From positions 2,914,001-2,978,000 of the forward strand of contig NZ_JAFLRG010000001.1 of assembly GCF_017315725.1 (NCBI RefSeq): a DNA stretch of 64,000 nucleotides. The letters are read 5' to 3'. The stretch is from Trinickia acidisoli (GTDB taxonomy: Bacteria; Pseudomonadota; Gammaproteobacteria; Burkholderiales; Burkholderiaceae). A program made the translations under genes and the position numbers. Below the pieces are notes generated by a model. It was not told the DNA's origin, ran no database searches, and saw only the letters and a list, made by a program, of their open reading frames with translations. Positions within the stretch are counted from its first letter, which is position 1. Each line of letters starts with the position of its first letter. Positions 50,289 to 58,033 of this stretch are shown here, in pieces.

Positions 50289-50653
50289 TCAACCTTTCGA
50301 ATTTTCGGCAAAAAATTGATCGGGTGCTCTCTACCGGGCTTATGGCTCGGGTTCAAGCGGCGCGTCCATTTTGACAGGCGAGCTTCATGGGCCCGCCCAA
50401 AAAGAGACAAATCACTTATGTCGCGAACCGGAAACCTTATCGGTTGCGTGCATGCAGGTCAAGCAAAAATTCTGCGCCGCACCACGCCCTCCCTCCCGGG
50501 AATCCGCCGATTTGCGCGCAAAAACAACGCATCCTGCGCCAATCGAGGCGTTTGCCATCCCCAGCATCTCGAAAATTTGCTAGCATCCGCGAGTTTTACG
50601 ACATTTTTCAATCGATTACGGCGCGCGCCGAAATTTCGCGCCGCCCCCCTCGG
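50289..50653. promoter_or_regulatory. Divergent intergenic region between ilvB and the sigma factor gene
   Basis: 365 nt. It holds the likely ilvB promoter (50434-50462) and a leader of about 140 nt with small hairpins, for example GGCGGG/CTCGCC. A 20-codon minus-strand frame with a GTG start (50353-50415) has only four Ile/Leu codons and is not a convincing attenuator peptide. On the sigma-factor side no clear promoter was found. Confidence 0.5.
50434..50462 (-). promoter_or_regulatory. Likely ilvB promoter
   Basis: Minus strand TTGACC (-35, 50457-50462), 17 nt, TAAGGT (-10, 50434-50439). The -35 is good, the -10 moderate. Transcription would start near 50427. Confidence 0.55.
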
Positions 50654-51217
50654 ATGGCATCAGACAAGGAACTCGCCGATTTTCTGGCGGGCGTCGAAAG
50701 GCGCGCGTTCAAGCAGACCGTCTACGCCGTGCGCGATGACGATGCCGCCCTCGACATCGTCCAGGACGCGATGATCAAGCTCGCCGAAAAGTATGGCGAT
50801 CGTTCGCCCGCCGAGCTTCCGCTCCTGTTTCAGCGTATCTTGCAGAATGTGACGCACGACTACTTTCGTCGCCAGAAAGTGCGCAATACGTGGGTCAGCT
50901 TGTTCTCGTCGCTCGGCAGCGGCGATGATGAGGAATTCGACCCGCTGGAAACGATCGAAGCCGATGAGAGTTCGAGCGCCGGCCAAAGCAGCGAGCAACA
51001 ACTCGAGCGCAATCAGGTGCTTGCCCTGATCGACGCAGAAATCCAAAAGTTGCCGGCGCGTCAACGGGAGGCGTTTCTCATGCGTTATTGGGAAGATATG
51101 GATGTCGCCGAAACCGCCGCCGCGATGGGCTGCTCCGAGGGCAGCGTGAAGACGCACTGCTCCCGAGCGACGCACACGCTGGCAGTCGCGCTCAAGGCCA
51201 AAGGAATTACGCTATGA
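50654..51217 (+). CDS. RNA polymerase sigma factor, ECF-like
   Basis: 187 residues. Sigma-70 region 2 (LADFLAGVERRAFKQTVYA, AALDIVQDAMIKLAEKYG) and region 4 (LPARQREAFLMRYWEDMDVAE, then CSEGSVKTHCSRATHTL) are present; region 3 is absent, so ECF type. The ATG at 50654 follows CGGATG context with no strong ribosome site. Its stop overlaps the start of the next gene (ATGA). Confidence 0.9.
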   Translation: MASDKELADFLAGVERRAFKQTVYAVRDDDAALDIVQDAMIKLAEKYGDRSPAELPLLFQRILQNVTHDYFRRQKVRNTWVSLFSSLGSGDDEEFDPLETIEADESSSAGQSSEQQLERNQVLALIDAEIQKLPARQREAFLMRYWEDMDVAETAAAMGCSEGSVKTHCSRATHTLAVALKAKGITL

Positions 51218-51642
51218 GCTCCGCTCCGGATACCAAAGAATTCGAGTTCGCGGGCAAGATCCGCCGGGCGCTCGACGAAAGTGCAGCCGATCTACCCGCC
51301 GCCGCGCTCGACCGGCTCGCCGGCGCGCGTCGCCTCGCCCTCGCGCGCAAGAAGCCCGAAACCGTTGCCGTGCCCGCTTTCGTGCCGGTGCTCGCGCACG
51401 CCGGCGCGACGCTCGATGCGCCGCGGCCCGGCAAGTCACGCCGGCTCTCGCCGCTTGGGCGCCTGCTGCGCGTGTGGCCCGTCGTCGCGCTGATCGGCGG
51501 CGTCGCGTTCATCGCCTATTGGGAAAACCTGCAACGAGCCACCGAACTCGCCGACATCGATGCGGCCATGCTCAGCGACGATTTGCCGCTCAACGCCTAT
51601 CTCGACCACGGTTTCAATGCGTATTTGTCGCGGACGCGCTAA
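51214..51642 (+). CDS. DUF3619 family protein, putative anti-sigma factor
   Basis: 142 residues, start overlapping the sigma factor stop. A short cytoplasmic N-terminus with an ADLPAAALDRLAGARRLAL pattern is followed by one transmembrane segment (VWPVVALIGGVAFIAYW, about 86-104) and a short outer part. The single-pass membrane layout and the overlap suggest an anti-sigma factor for the preceding protein, by analogy with RseA. DUF3619 has no assigned function that I know. Confidence 0.85.
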   Translation: MSSAPDTKEFEFAGKIRRALDESAADLPAAALDRLAGARRLALARKKPETVAVPAFVPVLAHAGATLDAPRPGKSRRLSPLGRLLRVWPVVALIGGVAFIAYWENLQRATELADIDAAMLSDDLPLNAYLDHGFNAYLSRTR

Positions 51643-51662
51643 GGCAAGCGGAGAGTAACGGG

Positions 51663-52406
51663 GTGAGCTACAAGCGCGGCTTGGCCGTTGTGTTCGGGTG
51701 CGCGATCGCCGTAGCGGTCGCGTTCGCCGCTACCTATCCTCGATTCTTCGAAGGGGCGCCCGCGCATCAAGCGGTCGGCGCGCAAGGCGTCGCGTCGCCA
51801 TCGCCGGCGCCGCTCGCCGTATTTCCGCCGCTCGCCGCCGACAACAATCCGATGTCGTGGGCGCACCTCTCCGCGGCGCAGCATACGGCTCTGGCGCCGT
51901 TCGCCTCGGAGTGGAACACGTTCAGCGACGAACGCAAACGAAATTGGCTCAAGATCGCAGCCCGTTTCGCGAAGATGTCGCCGGAAGCACAGAAACGGCT
52001 GCATGAGCGGATGAGCGAATGGGCGCGCATGACACCTGAACAGCGACGCGTCGCGCGCGAAAATTATCAGGTGTCGAAAGCATTGCCGCCGCAGGCCCGC
52101 AAAAAGGCTTGGCAGGCCTATCAAGAACTCTCGCCCGAGCAAAAGGCGAAACTCGCGGCCATCGGGCGCAAGCGCCGGCCGACCATCGTCAGCGCACCGC
52201 CGTCGGGCGAACGCAGTGAAATTCGCGGGCTGAACCGCCTCGTCAATCCGCCGCTCGCCGCGAGCGGCTCGGCCTCCGCCCCGGCAGCCGCTGCCAGCTC
52301 GGCCTCGGGCGCCGCGCCGGCCTCCGGCGCCGTCAATTCGACCGTGCCGGTGCCGCCGACGCCGATGTCGCCGTCGGACGCGCCGTCCATCTTCCGCGGC
52401 GCGTAA
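51663..52406 (+). CDS. DUF3106 family protein, exported helical repeat
   Basis: 247 residues from a GTG at 51663 with GGAGAG upstream. A signal peptide or anchor (VVFGCAIAVAVAFAAT) leads to three or so helical repeats with the pattern W-x-x-[LM]-[ST]-P-E-x-[QR], e.g. FAKMSPEAQKRLHERMSEWA and YQELSPEQKAKL, similar to periplasmic CpxP/Spy-like proteins. The C-terminal third is Ala/Ser/Pro rich. Follows DUF3619 by 20 nt. Confidence 0.85.
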   Translation: MSYKRGLAVVFGCAIAVAVAFAATYPRFFEGAPAHQAVGAQGVASPSPAPLAVFPPLAADNNPMSWAHLSAAQHTALAPFASEWNTFSDERKRNWLKIAARFAKMSPEAQKRLHERMSEWARMTPEQRRVARENYQVSKALPPQARKKAWQAYQELSPEQKAKLAAIGRKRRPTIVSAPPSGERSEIRGLNRLVNPPLAASGSASAPAAAASSASGAAPASGAVNSTVPVPPTPMSPSDAPSIFRGA

Positions 52407-52505
52407 TGAGCCGCCCCCAGAACCACCCCCATGCTCGCTTCGTTCGCTGTCGGCCGCGAGGGCACTCGATGCGCTTGGGACGACCCGGCGCGTACTGAGG
52501 TCAAA

Positions 52506-53045
52506 ATGTCCACGCCAGCACCGAGCACGCCGCCCATTGCCGAAGCGCCGGCCCCCTCCGCCGCTCCGGTGCCGACGATCCGGCGCCGCCTCGCGGCGCT
52601 CGTCTACGAAGGCGTGCTGCTGTTCGGCGTCGTGTTCATCGCAGGCTACCTGTTCGGCACGTTGACGCAGCAGCGCAACGGCCTCACGCACCACAATCTG
52701 CTGACGGCCTGGGTCGCGCTCGTCGTCGGCGCGTATTTCATCTGGTGCTGGACGCGCGGCGGACAGACGCTGCCGATGAAGACATGGCAGTTGCGGCTCG
52801 TCGCCGTGCAAACGGGCCGGCCGCCGACGGCTTTGCGCGCGCTCGCACGCTACGTCGCCGCCTGGCTCTGGTTCCTTCCGCCGCTCGCGCTGCACCCGCT
52901 TGCGCACCTATCCGTACCCGCCACGCTCGGCGTGACCGCCGTCTGGATCGTCCTCTGGGCCGCGGCAGCCCGCCTCGACCCCACCCGCCAGTTCCCGCAC
53001 GACCGCCTCGCGGGCACGCGCATCGTCGCTGCCGAGCCGAGCTGA
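52506..53045 (+). CDS. RDD family membrane protein
   Basis: 179 residues with four hydrophobic segments. The family's Arg-Asp-Asp-type positions are partly kept (RRLAALVYEGVLLFGVVF in the first helix, with Glu replacing Asp). N-terminal Pro/Ala-rich stretch. The start at 52506 is the ATG MSTPAPSTPP. Probably cotranscribed with DUF3106, 99 nt earlier. Role unknown; relatives are seen in transport and envelope stress. Confidence 0.82.
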   Translation: MSTPAPSTPPIAEAPAPSAAPVPTIRRRLAALVYEGVLLFGVVFIAGYLFGTLTQQRNGLTHHNLLTAWVALVVGAYFIWCWTRGGQTLPMKTWQLRLVAVQTGRPPTALRALARYVAAWLWFLPPLALHPLAHLSVPATLGVTAVWIVLWAAAARLDPTRQFPHDRLAGTRIVAAEPS

Positions 53046-53070
53046 CACGCGCTGATCGCGCCCTTATAAA
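53042..53070 (+). promoter_or_regulatory. Sigma-70-type promoter at the RDD gene end
   Basis: CTGACA (-35, 53042-53047), exactly 17 nt, TATAAA (-10, 53065-53070). It overlaps the RDD stop codon and could give basal transcription of the phosphoesterase operon downstream. Confidence 0.65.
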
Positions 53071-53104
53071 TCGCAACGAGGACCGTAATAAGAACTTCTC
53101 GTGA

Positions 53105-53122
53105 CTGTCATGTGGCAGTCAC
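53105..53122 (+). promoter_or_regulatory. Candidate PhoB box
   Basis: CTGTCATGTGGCAGTCAC reads as two 7-bp direct half-sites, CTGTCAT and CAGTCAC, with a 4-bp spacer, the exact spacing of the PhoB box. The second half differs from CTGTCAT at two positions, one of which allows C or T in known sites. Ten bases downstream, as in E. coli phoA, lies CGCAAT, a weak -10. The sequence is also almost palindromic (GTGACTG/CAGTCAC). Confidence 0.6.
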
Positions 53123-53169
53123 GGGCGCATGGCGCAATGGGCGCCATGTTCAACTCGACGCGAGAAGCC

Positions 53170-54108
53170 ATGGACCGCACGACGTCCGCGACTTCCCTCC
53201 TCAGGCAACTCGACGCAAGCGTCGACGGCGTCCCCTTTGCGCCTGCCCTGCCCACCGGCAACCCCGCGCCTGGGCCCGGCTCCGCCGCCGTCGACGCGTC
53301 GGGCCACCGGCACGACGATGACGTCGGCGACCCGCTGCGCTATCGCACGATCTGGCTGTCGGACATCCACCTCGGCTCGAGCGGCTGCCAAGCGCCGTAT
53401 CTGCTCGACTTTCTGCGGCACAACGAGTCGGAATATCTCTATCTCGTCGGCGACATCATCGACGGCTGGCAGCTCAAGAAGGGCTGGTACTGGCCGCAGG
53501 CGCACAACGACGTCGTGCAAAAGATTCTGCGCAAGGCACGCAAGGGCACGCAGGTCGTCTACATCCCCGGCAACCACGACGAGGCGGCACGCCAATTCTG
53601 CGATCTCGCGTTCGGCGACATCCACGTGCGCGGCGAGGCATTTCATACGACGCTCGCGGGCAAGCGCCTGTGGATCGTGCACGGCGATCTGTTCGACGGC
53701 GTCATCCAGCATGCGAAGTGGCTCGCCTATCTCGGCGATACGGCCTACACCGCGATTCTGATCCTGAACCGCTGGTTCAACCGCGTCCGCAGCCGGTTCG
53801 GCCTGCACTATTGGTCGCTCTCGCAGTACCTCAAGCACCAGGTCAAGAACGCGGTCAACTTCATCTCCTCGTTCGAGCACGTGATGGTCGACGAGGCGCG
53901 GCGGCGCGGCTGCGACGGCGTCGTCTGCGGCCACATCCACAAAGCCGAAATCCGCGACGTCGACGGCTTGCTCTACTGCAACGACGGCGACTGGGTCGAA
54001 AGCCTGTCGGCGCTCGTCGAAACGCTCGACGGCGAGCTCGAGGTGGTCTACTGGACCGTCATGCGCTCGCCGGAGGCTCAACCGCGCAAATCCAAGGCCA
54101 CGGCCTAA
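53170..54108 (+). CDS. Calcineurin-like metallophosphoesterase, LpxH/PlcP-like
   Basis: 312 residues. All five metal-site motifs are present: DIHLG (66), GDIIDG (94), GNHDE (134), HGD (170) and GHIH (254). Such proteins are usually labelled UDP-2,3-diacylglucosamine diphosphatase, but length (over 300 rather than about 240), the motif WYWPQAHNDVVQKILRKARK, and the adjoining glycosyltransferase fit the PlcP phospholipase C group. PlcP releases diacylglycerol from phospholipids when phosphate is scarce. I take the ATG at 53170; an earlier ATG at 53146 is possible. A candidate PhoB box lies 47 nt upstream. Confidence 0.85.
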   Translation: MDRTTSATSLLRQLDASVDGVPFAPALPTGNPAPGPGSAAVDASGHRHDDDVGDPLRYRTIWLSDIHLGSSGCQAPYLLDFLRHNESEYLYLVGDIIDGWQLKKGWYWPQAHNDVVQKILRKARKGTQVVYIPGNHDEAARQFCDLAFGDIHVRGEAFHTTLAGKRLWIVHGDLFDGVIQHAKWLAYLGDTAYTAILILNRWFNRVRSRFGLHYWSLSQYLKHQVKNAVNFISSFEHVMVDEARRRGCDGVVCGHIHKAEIRDVDGLLYCNDGDWVESLSALVETLDGELEVVYWTVMRSPEAQPRKSKATA

Positions 54109-54134
54109 CCGCTTCGAGAACCGGACCCGCCCGC

Positions 54135-55166
54135 ATGAAAATCATGATCGTCACCGACGCCTGGGAACCGCAGGTCAACGGCGTCGTGCGCACCCTGAAG
54201 AACACCACGCGCGAGCTGACGGCGCTCGGTCATCGCGTCGAGCTTCTGACGCCGCTCGAATTCCGTACGATTCCCTGCCCGACCTATCCCGAGATTCGTC
54301 TCTCGCTGATGCCGCGCCGTCGCGTGCATGCCCGGATCGAGGAGTTCGCACCGGACGCGCTGCATATCGCCACCGAAGGGCCGCTCGGGATGGCCGCGCG
54401 CGCCTATGCGCTGCGCCGCGGCCTGCCGTTCACGACGGCCTACCACACGCGCTTTCCCGAGTACGTACAAGCGCGCTTCGGCATGCCGACCTCGGTCACT
54501 TACCGCTTCTTGCGCTGGTTCCACGGACCCTCGCTCGCCGTCATGGCGCCGACGCCCGTCGTCAAGAGCGACCTCGAGAAACATGGCTTCGACAACGTCG
54601 TGCTGTGGACCCGCGGCGTCGATCTCGACATCTTCCATCCGATGGACTCGAAGGTGCTCAACACGGTGCGGCCGATTTTTCTGTATGTCGGCCGCGTGGC
54701 AATCGAAAAGAACGTCGAAGCCTTTCTGAAGCTTGATTTGCCGGGCTCGAAGTGGGTTGCCGGCGAAGGGCCCGCGCTCGCGGAACTCAAATCGCGTTAT
54801 CCCGAAGCCAATTACCTCGGCGTGCTGACCCAAGCCGAGCTCGCGAAGGTGTACGCGGCCGCCGACGTCTTCGTGTTCCCGAGCCGCACCGACACCTTCG
54901 GCCTCGTCCTGCTCGAAGCGCTCGCGTGCGGCACGCCCGTCGCGGCTTACCCGGTCACGGGCCCCATCGACGTGCTCGGCAACGGTAACGCCGGAGCGAT
55001 GCACGAGGACTTGCGCGAGGCCTGCCTCGACGCGCTCAAGATCGACCGCGCGCACGCCCGCGCCTGGGCCGAGCGCTTCTCGTGGCAAGCCGCGTCCGAG
55101 CAATTCGCCGCGCATCTGAAGCCGCTGACGCGCGAGGCAACGCGCGAGGCCAACGCCACCGCATGA
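54135..55166 (+). CDS. Glycosyltransferase family 4, Agt/MgtA-like
   Basis: 343 residues. GT-B fold with N-terminal MIVTDAWEPQVNGVVRTL, donor-site motifs GRVAIEKNVEAF and SRTDTFGLVLLEALACGTP (the E-x7-E type motif). This pattern is close to bacterial diacylglycerol glycosyltransferases such as Agt. It starts 26 nt after the phosphoesterase and its stop overlaps the next start by ATGA. Expected reaction: hexose or glucuronic acid transfer from a nucleotide sugar to diacylglycerol; the sugar is unknown. Confidence 0.85.
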   Translation: MKIMIVTDAWEPQVNGVVRTLKNTTRELTALGHRVELLTPLEFRTIPCPTYPEIRLSLMPRRRVHARIEEFAPDALHIATEGPLGMAARAYALRRGLPFTTAYHTRFPEYVQARFGMPTSVTYRFLRWFHGPSLAVMAPTPVVKSDLEKHGFDNVVLWTRGVDLDIFHPMDSKVLNTVRPIFLYVGRVAIEKNVEAFLKLDLPGSKWVAGEGPALAELKSRYPEANYLGVLTQAELAKVYAAADVFVFPSRTDTFGLVLLEALACGTPVAAYPVTGPIDVLGNGNAGAMHEDLREACLDALKIDRAHARAWAERFSWQAASEQFAAHLKPLTREATREANATA

Positions 55167-55678
55167 AACGCGACGAGCCGCTAGTGCACGACGAGCAAAC
55201 CGAGCAATTCGATATGCACGAGAGCGCTTCACACGAGAGCGTCACGCACGAGCCGCTCTCGACCGACGATCCGCTCGCGCCGTTGCCGTTCAATCCGTAC
55301 AAGGGCAACCGCGGTTTCACGCGGGCGTGGCATGCGCTGAAGAACTCGATCGCGGGCTTTCGCGTCGCGATCCAAGAGGAAAGCGCGTTCCGCCAGGAGC
55401 TCACGCTCGCGGCCATCCTCGTGCCGTGCGGCGCGCTCGTGCCCGTCGACGCGGTCTCGCATGTGCTGTTGATCGGCTCGGTGCTGCTCGTGCTGATCGT
55501 CGAACTCTTGAACTCGAGCGTCGAAGCGGCAATCGACCGCATCTCCCTCGAACGCCACGAATTGTCGCGTCGCGCGAAGGACCTCGGCAGCGCAGCCGTC
55601 ACCGTCGCCCTCTCGACCTGCGTGCTCACCTGGGCGCTCATCGTCGGCCCGATCGTCGTACGCTGGGTCGGCGCATAG
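55163..55678 (+). CDS. dgkA: Diacylglycerol kinase
   Basis: 171 residues. Three membrane helices and the active-site motif EESAFRQEL, then VELLNSSVEAAIDRI. The family is usually about 120 residues; here about 50 extra hydrophilic residues, rich in His and Glu (HESASHESVTHE), precede the core. The ATG overlaps the glycosyltransferase stop. Phosphorylates diacylglycerol to phosphatidic acid. Confidence 0.93.
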   Translation: MKRDEPLVHDEQTEQFDMHESASHESVTHEPLSTDDPLAPLPFNPYKGNRGFTRAWHALKNSIAGFRVAIQEESAFRQELTLAAILVPCGALVPVDAVSHVLLIGSVLLVLIVELLNSSVEAAIDRISLERHELSRRAKDLGSAAVTVALSTCVLTWALIVGPIVVRWVGA

Positions 55679-55834
55679 TACGGCGCGCCCAGAAAACCCT
55701 ATCTCAAATCTCGGGGAACAGAACGACCGGTTTATAATCGCCCGACGCAGTGCCAAAGATACCAACCTAGCCGGGCGCATCACCGCAGCGTCGCGCGAGC
55801 GCCGCGCGGGCCCGGCAGCACAGGGCCGGACGAC

Positions 55835-56563
55835 ATGGAAGCCAAAACTCCCCGCCGCACCCGCGAACGGATCCTCGAGTTGTCGTTGAAGCTGTTCAAC
55901 GAGATCGGCGAGCCGAACGTCACCACGACGACAATCGCGGAGGAAATGGAGATCAGCCCAGGCAATCTCTACTACCATTTCCGCAACAAAGACGACATCA
56001 TCAACAGCATCTTTGCGCAGTTCGAGCAAGCGATCGAGAAGCGGCTGCGGTTTCCCGAAGACCATCGTCCGACGATCGACGAGACCTGGTCGTACTTGCA
56101 GTACATGGCCGATTTCATGTGGACCTATCGGTTCCTCTATCGCGACCTGAACGATTTGCTTGCGCGCAACCGCACGCTCGAGACGCACTTCAAGCAGATC
56201 ATCAGCCACAAGGTGCGCTTCGCGAAGGAGATGTGCGAGTTGCTCGTCGCCGACGAGGAAATGGTTGCCTCGCCCGCGGAAATTCAAGTGATCGCGACGA
56301 ACATGGGCGTGACCGCCACGTACTGGCTTTCGTATCAGTTCGTCATGAATCCGCGCAAGTACAACGATCAGGGCGCGATTCGCGACGAGCTCCATCAAGT
56401 GAGCGTGCATGTGATCTCCATGATGGCGCCGTACCTGCGCGGCCGCTCGCGGCAATTGTTCGACGACCTCGTCTCCGGCAAGCTGCCCAAGCGCGAATTC
56501 CACGATTACCTGCCTCCGCGCGATGCCGGCGGCCGTCCGAACGGCGGTCCGACGGGAGGCTGA
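55835..56563 (+). CDS. TetR/AcrR family transcriptional regulator
   Basis: 242 residues. TetR helix-turn-helix at about 8-55 (RERILELSLKLFNEIGEPNV, then ISPGNLYYHFRNKDD). The C-terminal ligand domain has no clear family assignment; the region VTATYWLSYQFVMNPRKYND is typical of Burkholderia homologues. TATAAT at 55733-55738 lies upstream but lacks a good -35. It does not sit next to an obvious divergent target. Confidence 0.9.
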   Translation: MEAKTPRRTRERILELSLKLFNEIGEPNVTTTTIAEEMEISPGNLYYHFRNKDDIINSIFAQFEQAIEKRLRFPEDHRPTIDETWSYLQYMADFMWTYRFLYRDLNDLLARNRTLETHFKQIISHKVRFAKEMCELLVADEEMVASPAEIQVIATNMGVTATYWLSYQFVMNPRKYNDQGAIRDELHQVSVHVISMMAPYLRGRSRQLFDDLVSGKLPKREFHDYLPPRDAGGRPNGGPTGG

Positions 56564-56613
56564 GGTGAAACACTCCCACGCTCACAGACATTCGCTGCCC
56601 GGTGCGTACTGAG

Positions 56614-57198
56614 ATGAAATCGATCTGCGTCTATTGCGGCTCGTCGATCGGAGCCAAACCTATTTATGCGCAAGCGGCGCAGACGTTCGGCCGCGCGCTC
56701 GTCGACGCGGGCTGCTCGCTCGTGTACGGCGGCGGGCGCGTCGGGCTCATGGGCGTCATCGCCGACGAAGTGCTGGCGGCGGGCGGGCGCGTCGTCGGCG
56801 TCATTCCCGAGTTGCTCGTCGACAAGGAGGTCGGTCACGGCGGCTTGTCCGAGCTGCACGTCGTGCCCGACATGCATCAGCGCAAGCGCATGATGGCCGA
56901 CCTGTCCGATGCGTTCGTCGCACTGCCCGGCGGCGCCGGCACGCTCGAGGAACTGTTCGAGGTCTACACCTGGGCCCAGCTCGGCTATCACAAGAAGGCA
57001 ATCGGGCTGTACGACATCGGCGGCTATTACGCGCCGCTCGTCGCGATGCTCGAGCACACGGTGCGCGAAGGCTTCATGCAGCAAGCCTATCTGAACATCC
57101 TCCAGATCGATGCCGATGCGCGCGCGCTCATCGAGAAGCTGCGCCGCTATCACCCGCCCGGCCGCGACAAATGGGCCACGCAACGGGAGGTCGTATGA
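56614..57198 (+). CDS. LOG family protein (cytokinin riboside 5'-monophosphate phosphoribohydrolase type)
   Basis: 194 residues, Rossmann-like. The motif LPGGAGTLEELFEVYTW and the upstream GGGRVGLMG are the LOG (lysine decarboxylase-like, TIGR00730) signature; catalytic Arg and Glu are in QRKRMM and GTLEE. The start at 56614 gives MKSICVYCGSS. Known members release nucleobases from nucleoside monophosphates; the name 'lysine decarboxylase' is old and wrong. Confidence 0.93.
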   Translation: MKSICVYCGSSIGAKPIYAQAAQTFGRALVDAGCSLVYGGGRVGLMGVIADEVLAAGGRVVGVIPELLVDKEVGHGGLSELHVVPDMHQRKRMMADLSDAFVALPGGAGTLEELFEVYTWAQLGYHKKAIGLYDIGGYYAPLVAMLEHTVREGFMQQAYLNILQIDADARALIEKLRRYHPPGRDKWATQREVV

Positions 57199-57281
57199 GC
57201 GCCATGACGACAATGACGATGACGGCGGTGCCCGCCACGTGCCCATGCCATCCCGCGATCCTTTCGCCAAACGCCCGATGA
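57195..57281 (+). CDS. Candidate 28-residue ORF coupled to its neighbours
   Basis: Starts inside the LOG stop (ATGA at 57195-57198) and its own stop overlaps the SDR start (ATGA at 57278-57281). A strong GGGAGG lies 4 nt before the ATG. The peptide begins MSAMTTMTMTAVPATC. The following SDR gene lacks a ribosome site, so translation of this ORF may feed it. Whether the peptide itself matters is unknown. Confidence 0.5.
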   Translation: MSAMTTMTMTAVPATCPCHPAILSPNAR

Positions 57282-58033
57282 ACGCCGAACGCCGCGTCGT
57301 CCTCATCACCGGCGCCGGCCGCGGAATCGGCCGCACCACGGCCTGCATGCTCGGTGCGCAAGGCGCGGCCGTCGGCGTGAACTACGTGCGCGACCTCGCC
57401 GCGGCCCAACAAACGGCCGACGACGTCGAACGCGCCGGTGGCCGCGCCGTCCTGCTGCCTGGCGACGTCGCCGAAGAAACGGCCGTCGTTGCCATGTTCG
57501 ATGAGCTCGAAACCGCTTTCGGCAGCGTCGATGCGCTGGTGAACAACGCGGGTATCGTTGCGCCGTCGCAGCCGCTTGCCGAAATGGACGTCGCACGGTT
57601 GAAGCGCATGTTCGACGTCAACGTGCTTGGCGCCTATCTCTGCGCACGCGAGGCGGCGCGGCGGATGTCGACCGATCGTGGTGGACGCGGCGGCGTGATC
57701 GTCAACGTATCGTCGGCGGCATCGCGGCTCGGCTCGCCGAACGAATACGTCGACTACGCGGGTTCGAAAGGCGCCGTCGATACGATGACGATCGGTTTGG
57801 CGAAAGAACTCGCGCCGCGCGGCGTGCGCGTCAACGCCGTACGCCCCGGCTTGATCGAGACCGACATCCATGCCAGCGGCGGCCAGCCGCAGCGCGCCGC
57901 TACGCTCGGCGCCCAAACGCCGCTCGGCCGACCCGGCAGTGCCGAGGAAGTGGCGCAGGCCATCGTTTGGCTCCTCAGCGACGCAGCCTCGTACGTGAAC
58001 GGCGCTCTACTCGACGTGAGCGGCGGCCGCTGA
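57278..58033 (+). CDS. Short-chain dehydrogenase/reductase (SDR) family oxidoreductase
   Basis: 251 residues, classical SDR. Cofactor loop TGAGRGIG (about 13), NNAG, catalytic Ser (NVSSAAS), Tyr and Lys (YAGSK), and the C-terminal DVSGGR. The start (57278) has no ribosome site and overlaps the end of a 28-codon ORF; an alternative ATG at 57245 would add 11 residues. Substrate unknown; similar to YgfF. Its stop abuts the DUF924 stop. Confidence 0.92.
   Translation: MNAERRVVLITGAGRGIGRTTACMLGAQGAAVGVNYVRDLAAAQQTADDVERAGGRAVLLPGDVAEETAVVAMFDELETAFGSVDALVNNAGIVAPSQPLAEMDVARLKRMFDVNVLGAYLCAREAARRMSTDRGGRGGVIVNVSSAASRLGSPNEYVDYAGSKGAVDTMTIGLAKELAPRGVRVNAVRPGLIETDIHASGGQPQRAATLGAQTPLGRPGSAEEVAQAIVWLLSDAASYVNGALLDVSGGR

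Noticed and set aside
50353..50415. A 20-codon GTG-start frame in the ilvB leader as a branched-chain leader peptide
   Set aside because: Only one Ile and three Leu, no rare codon cluster, no ribosome site, and no terminator/antiterminator pair seen.
53101..53122. Near-perfect inverted repeat GTGACTG/CAGTCAC as a dimeric repressor operator
   Set aside because: The direct-repeat reading (CTGTCAT, 4 nt, CAGTCAC) matches a PhoB box in spacing and is better supported by the genes downstream; the palindrome may be coincidental.
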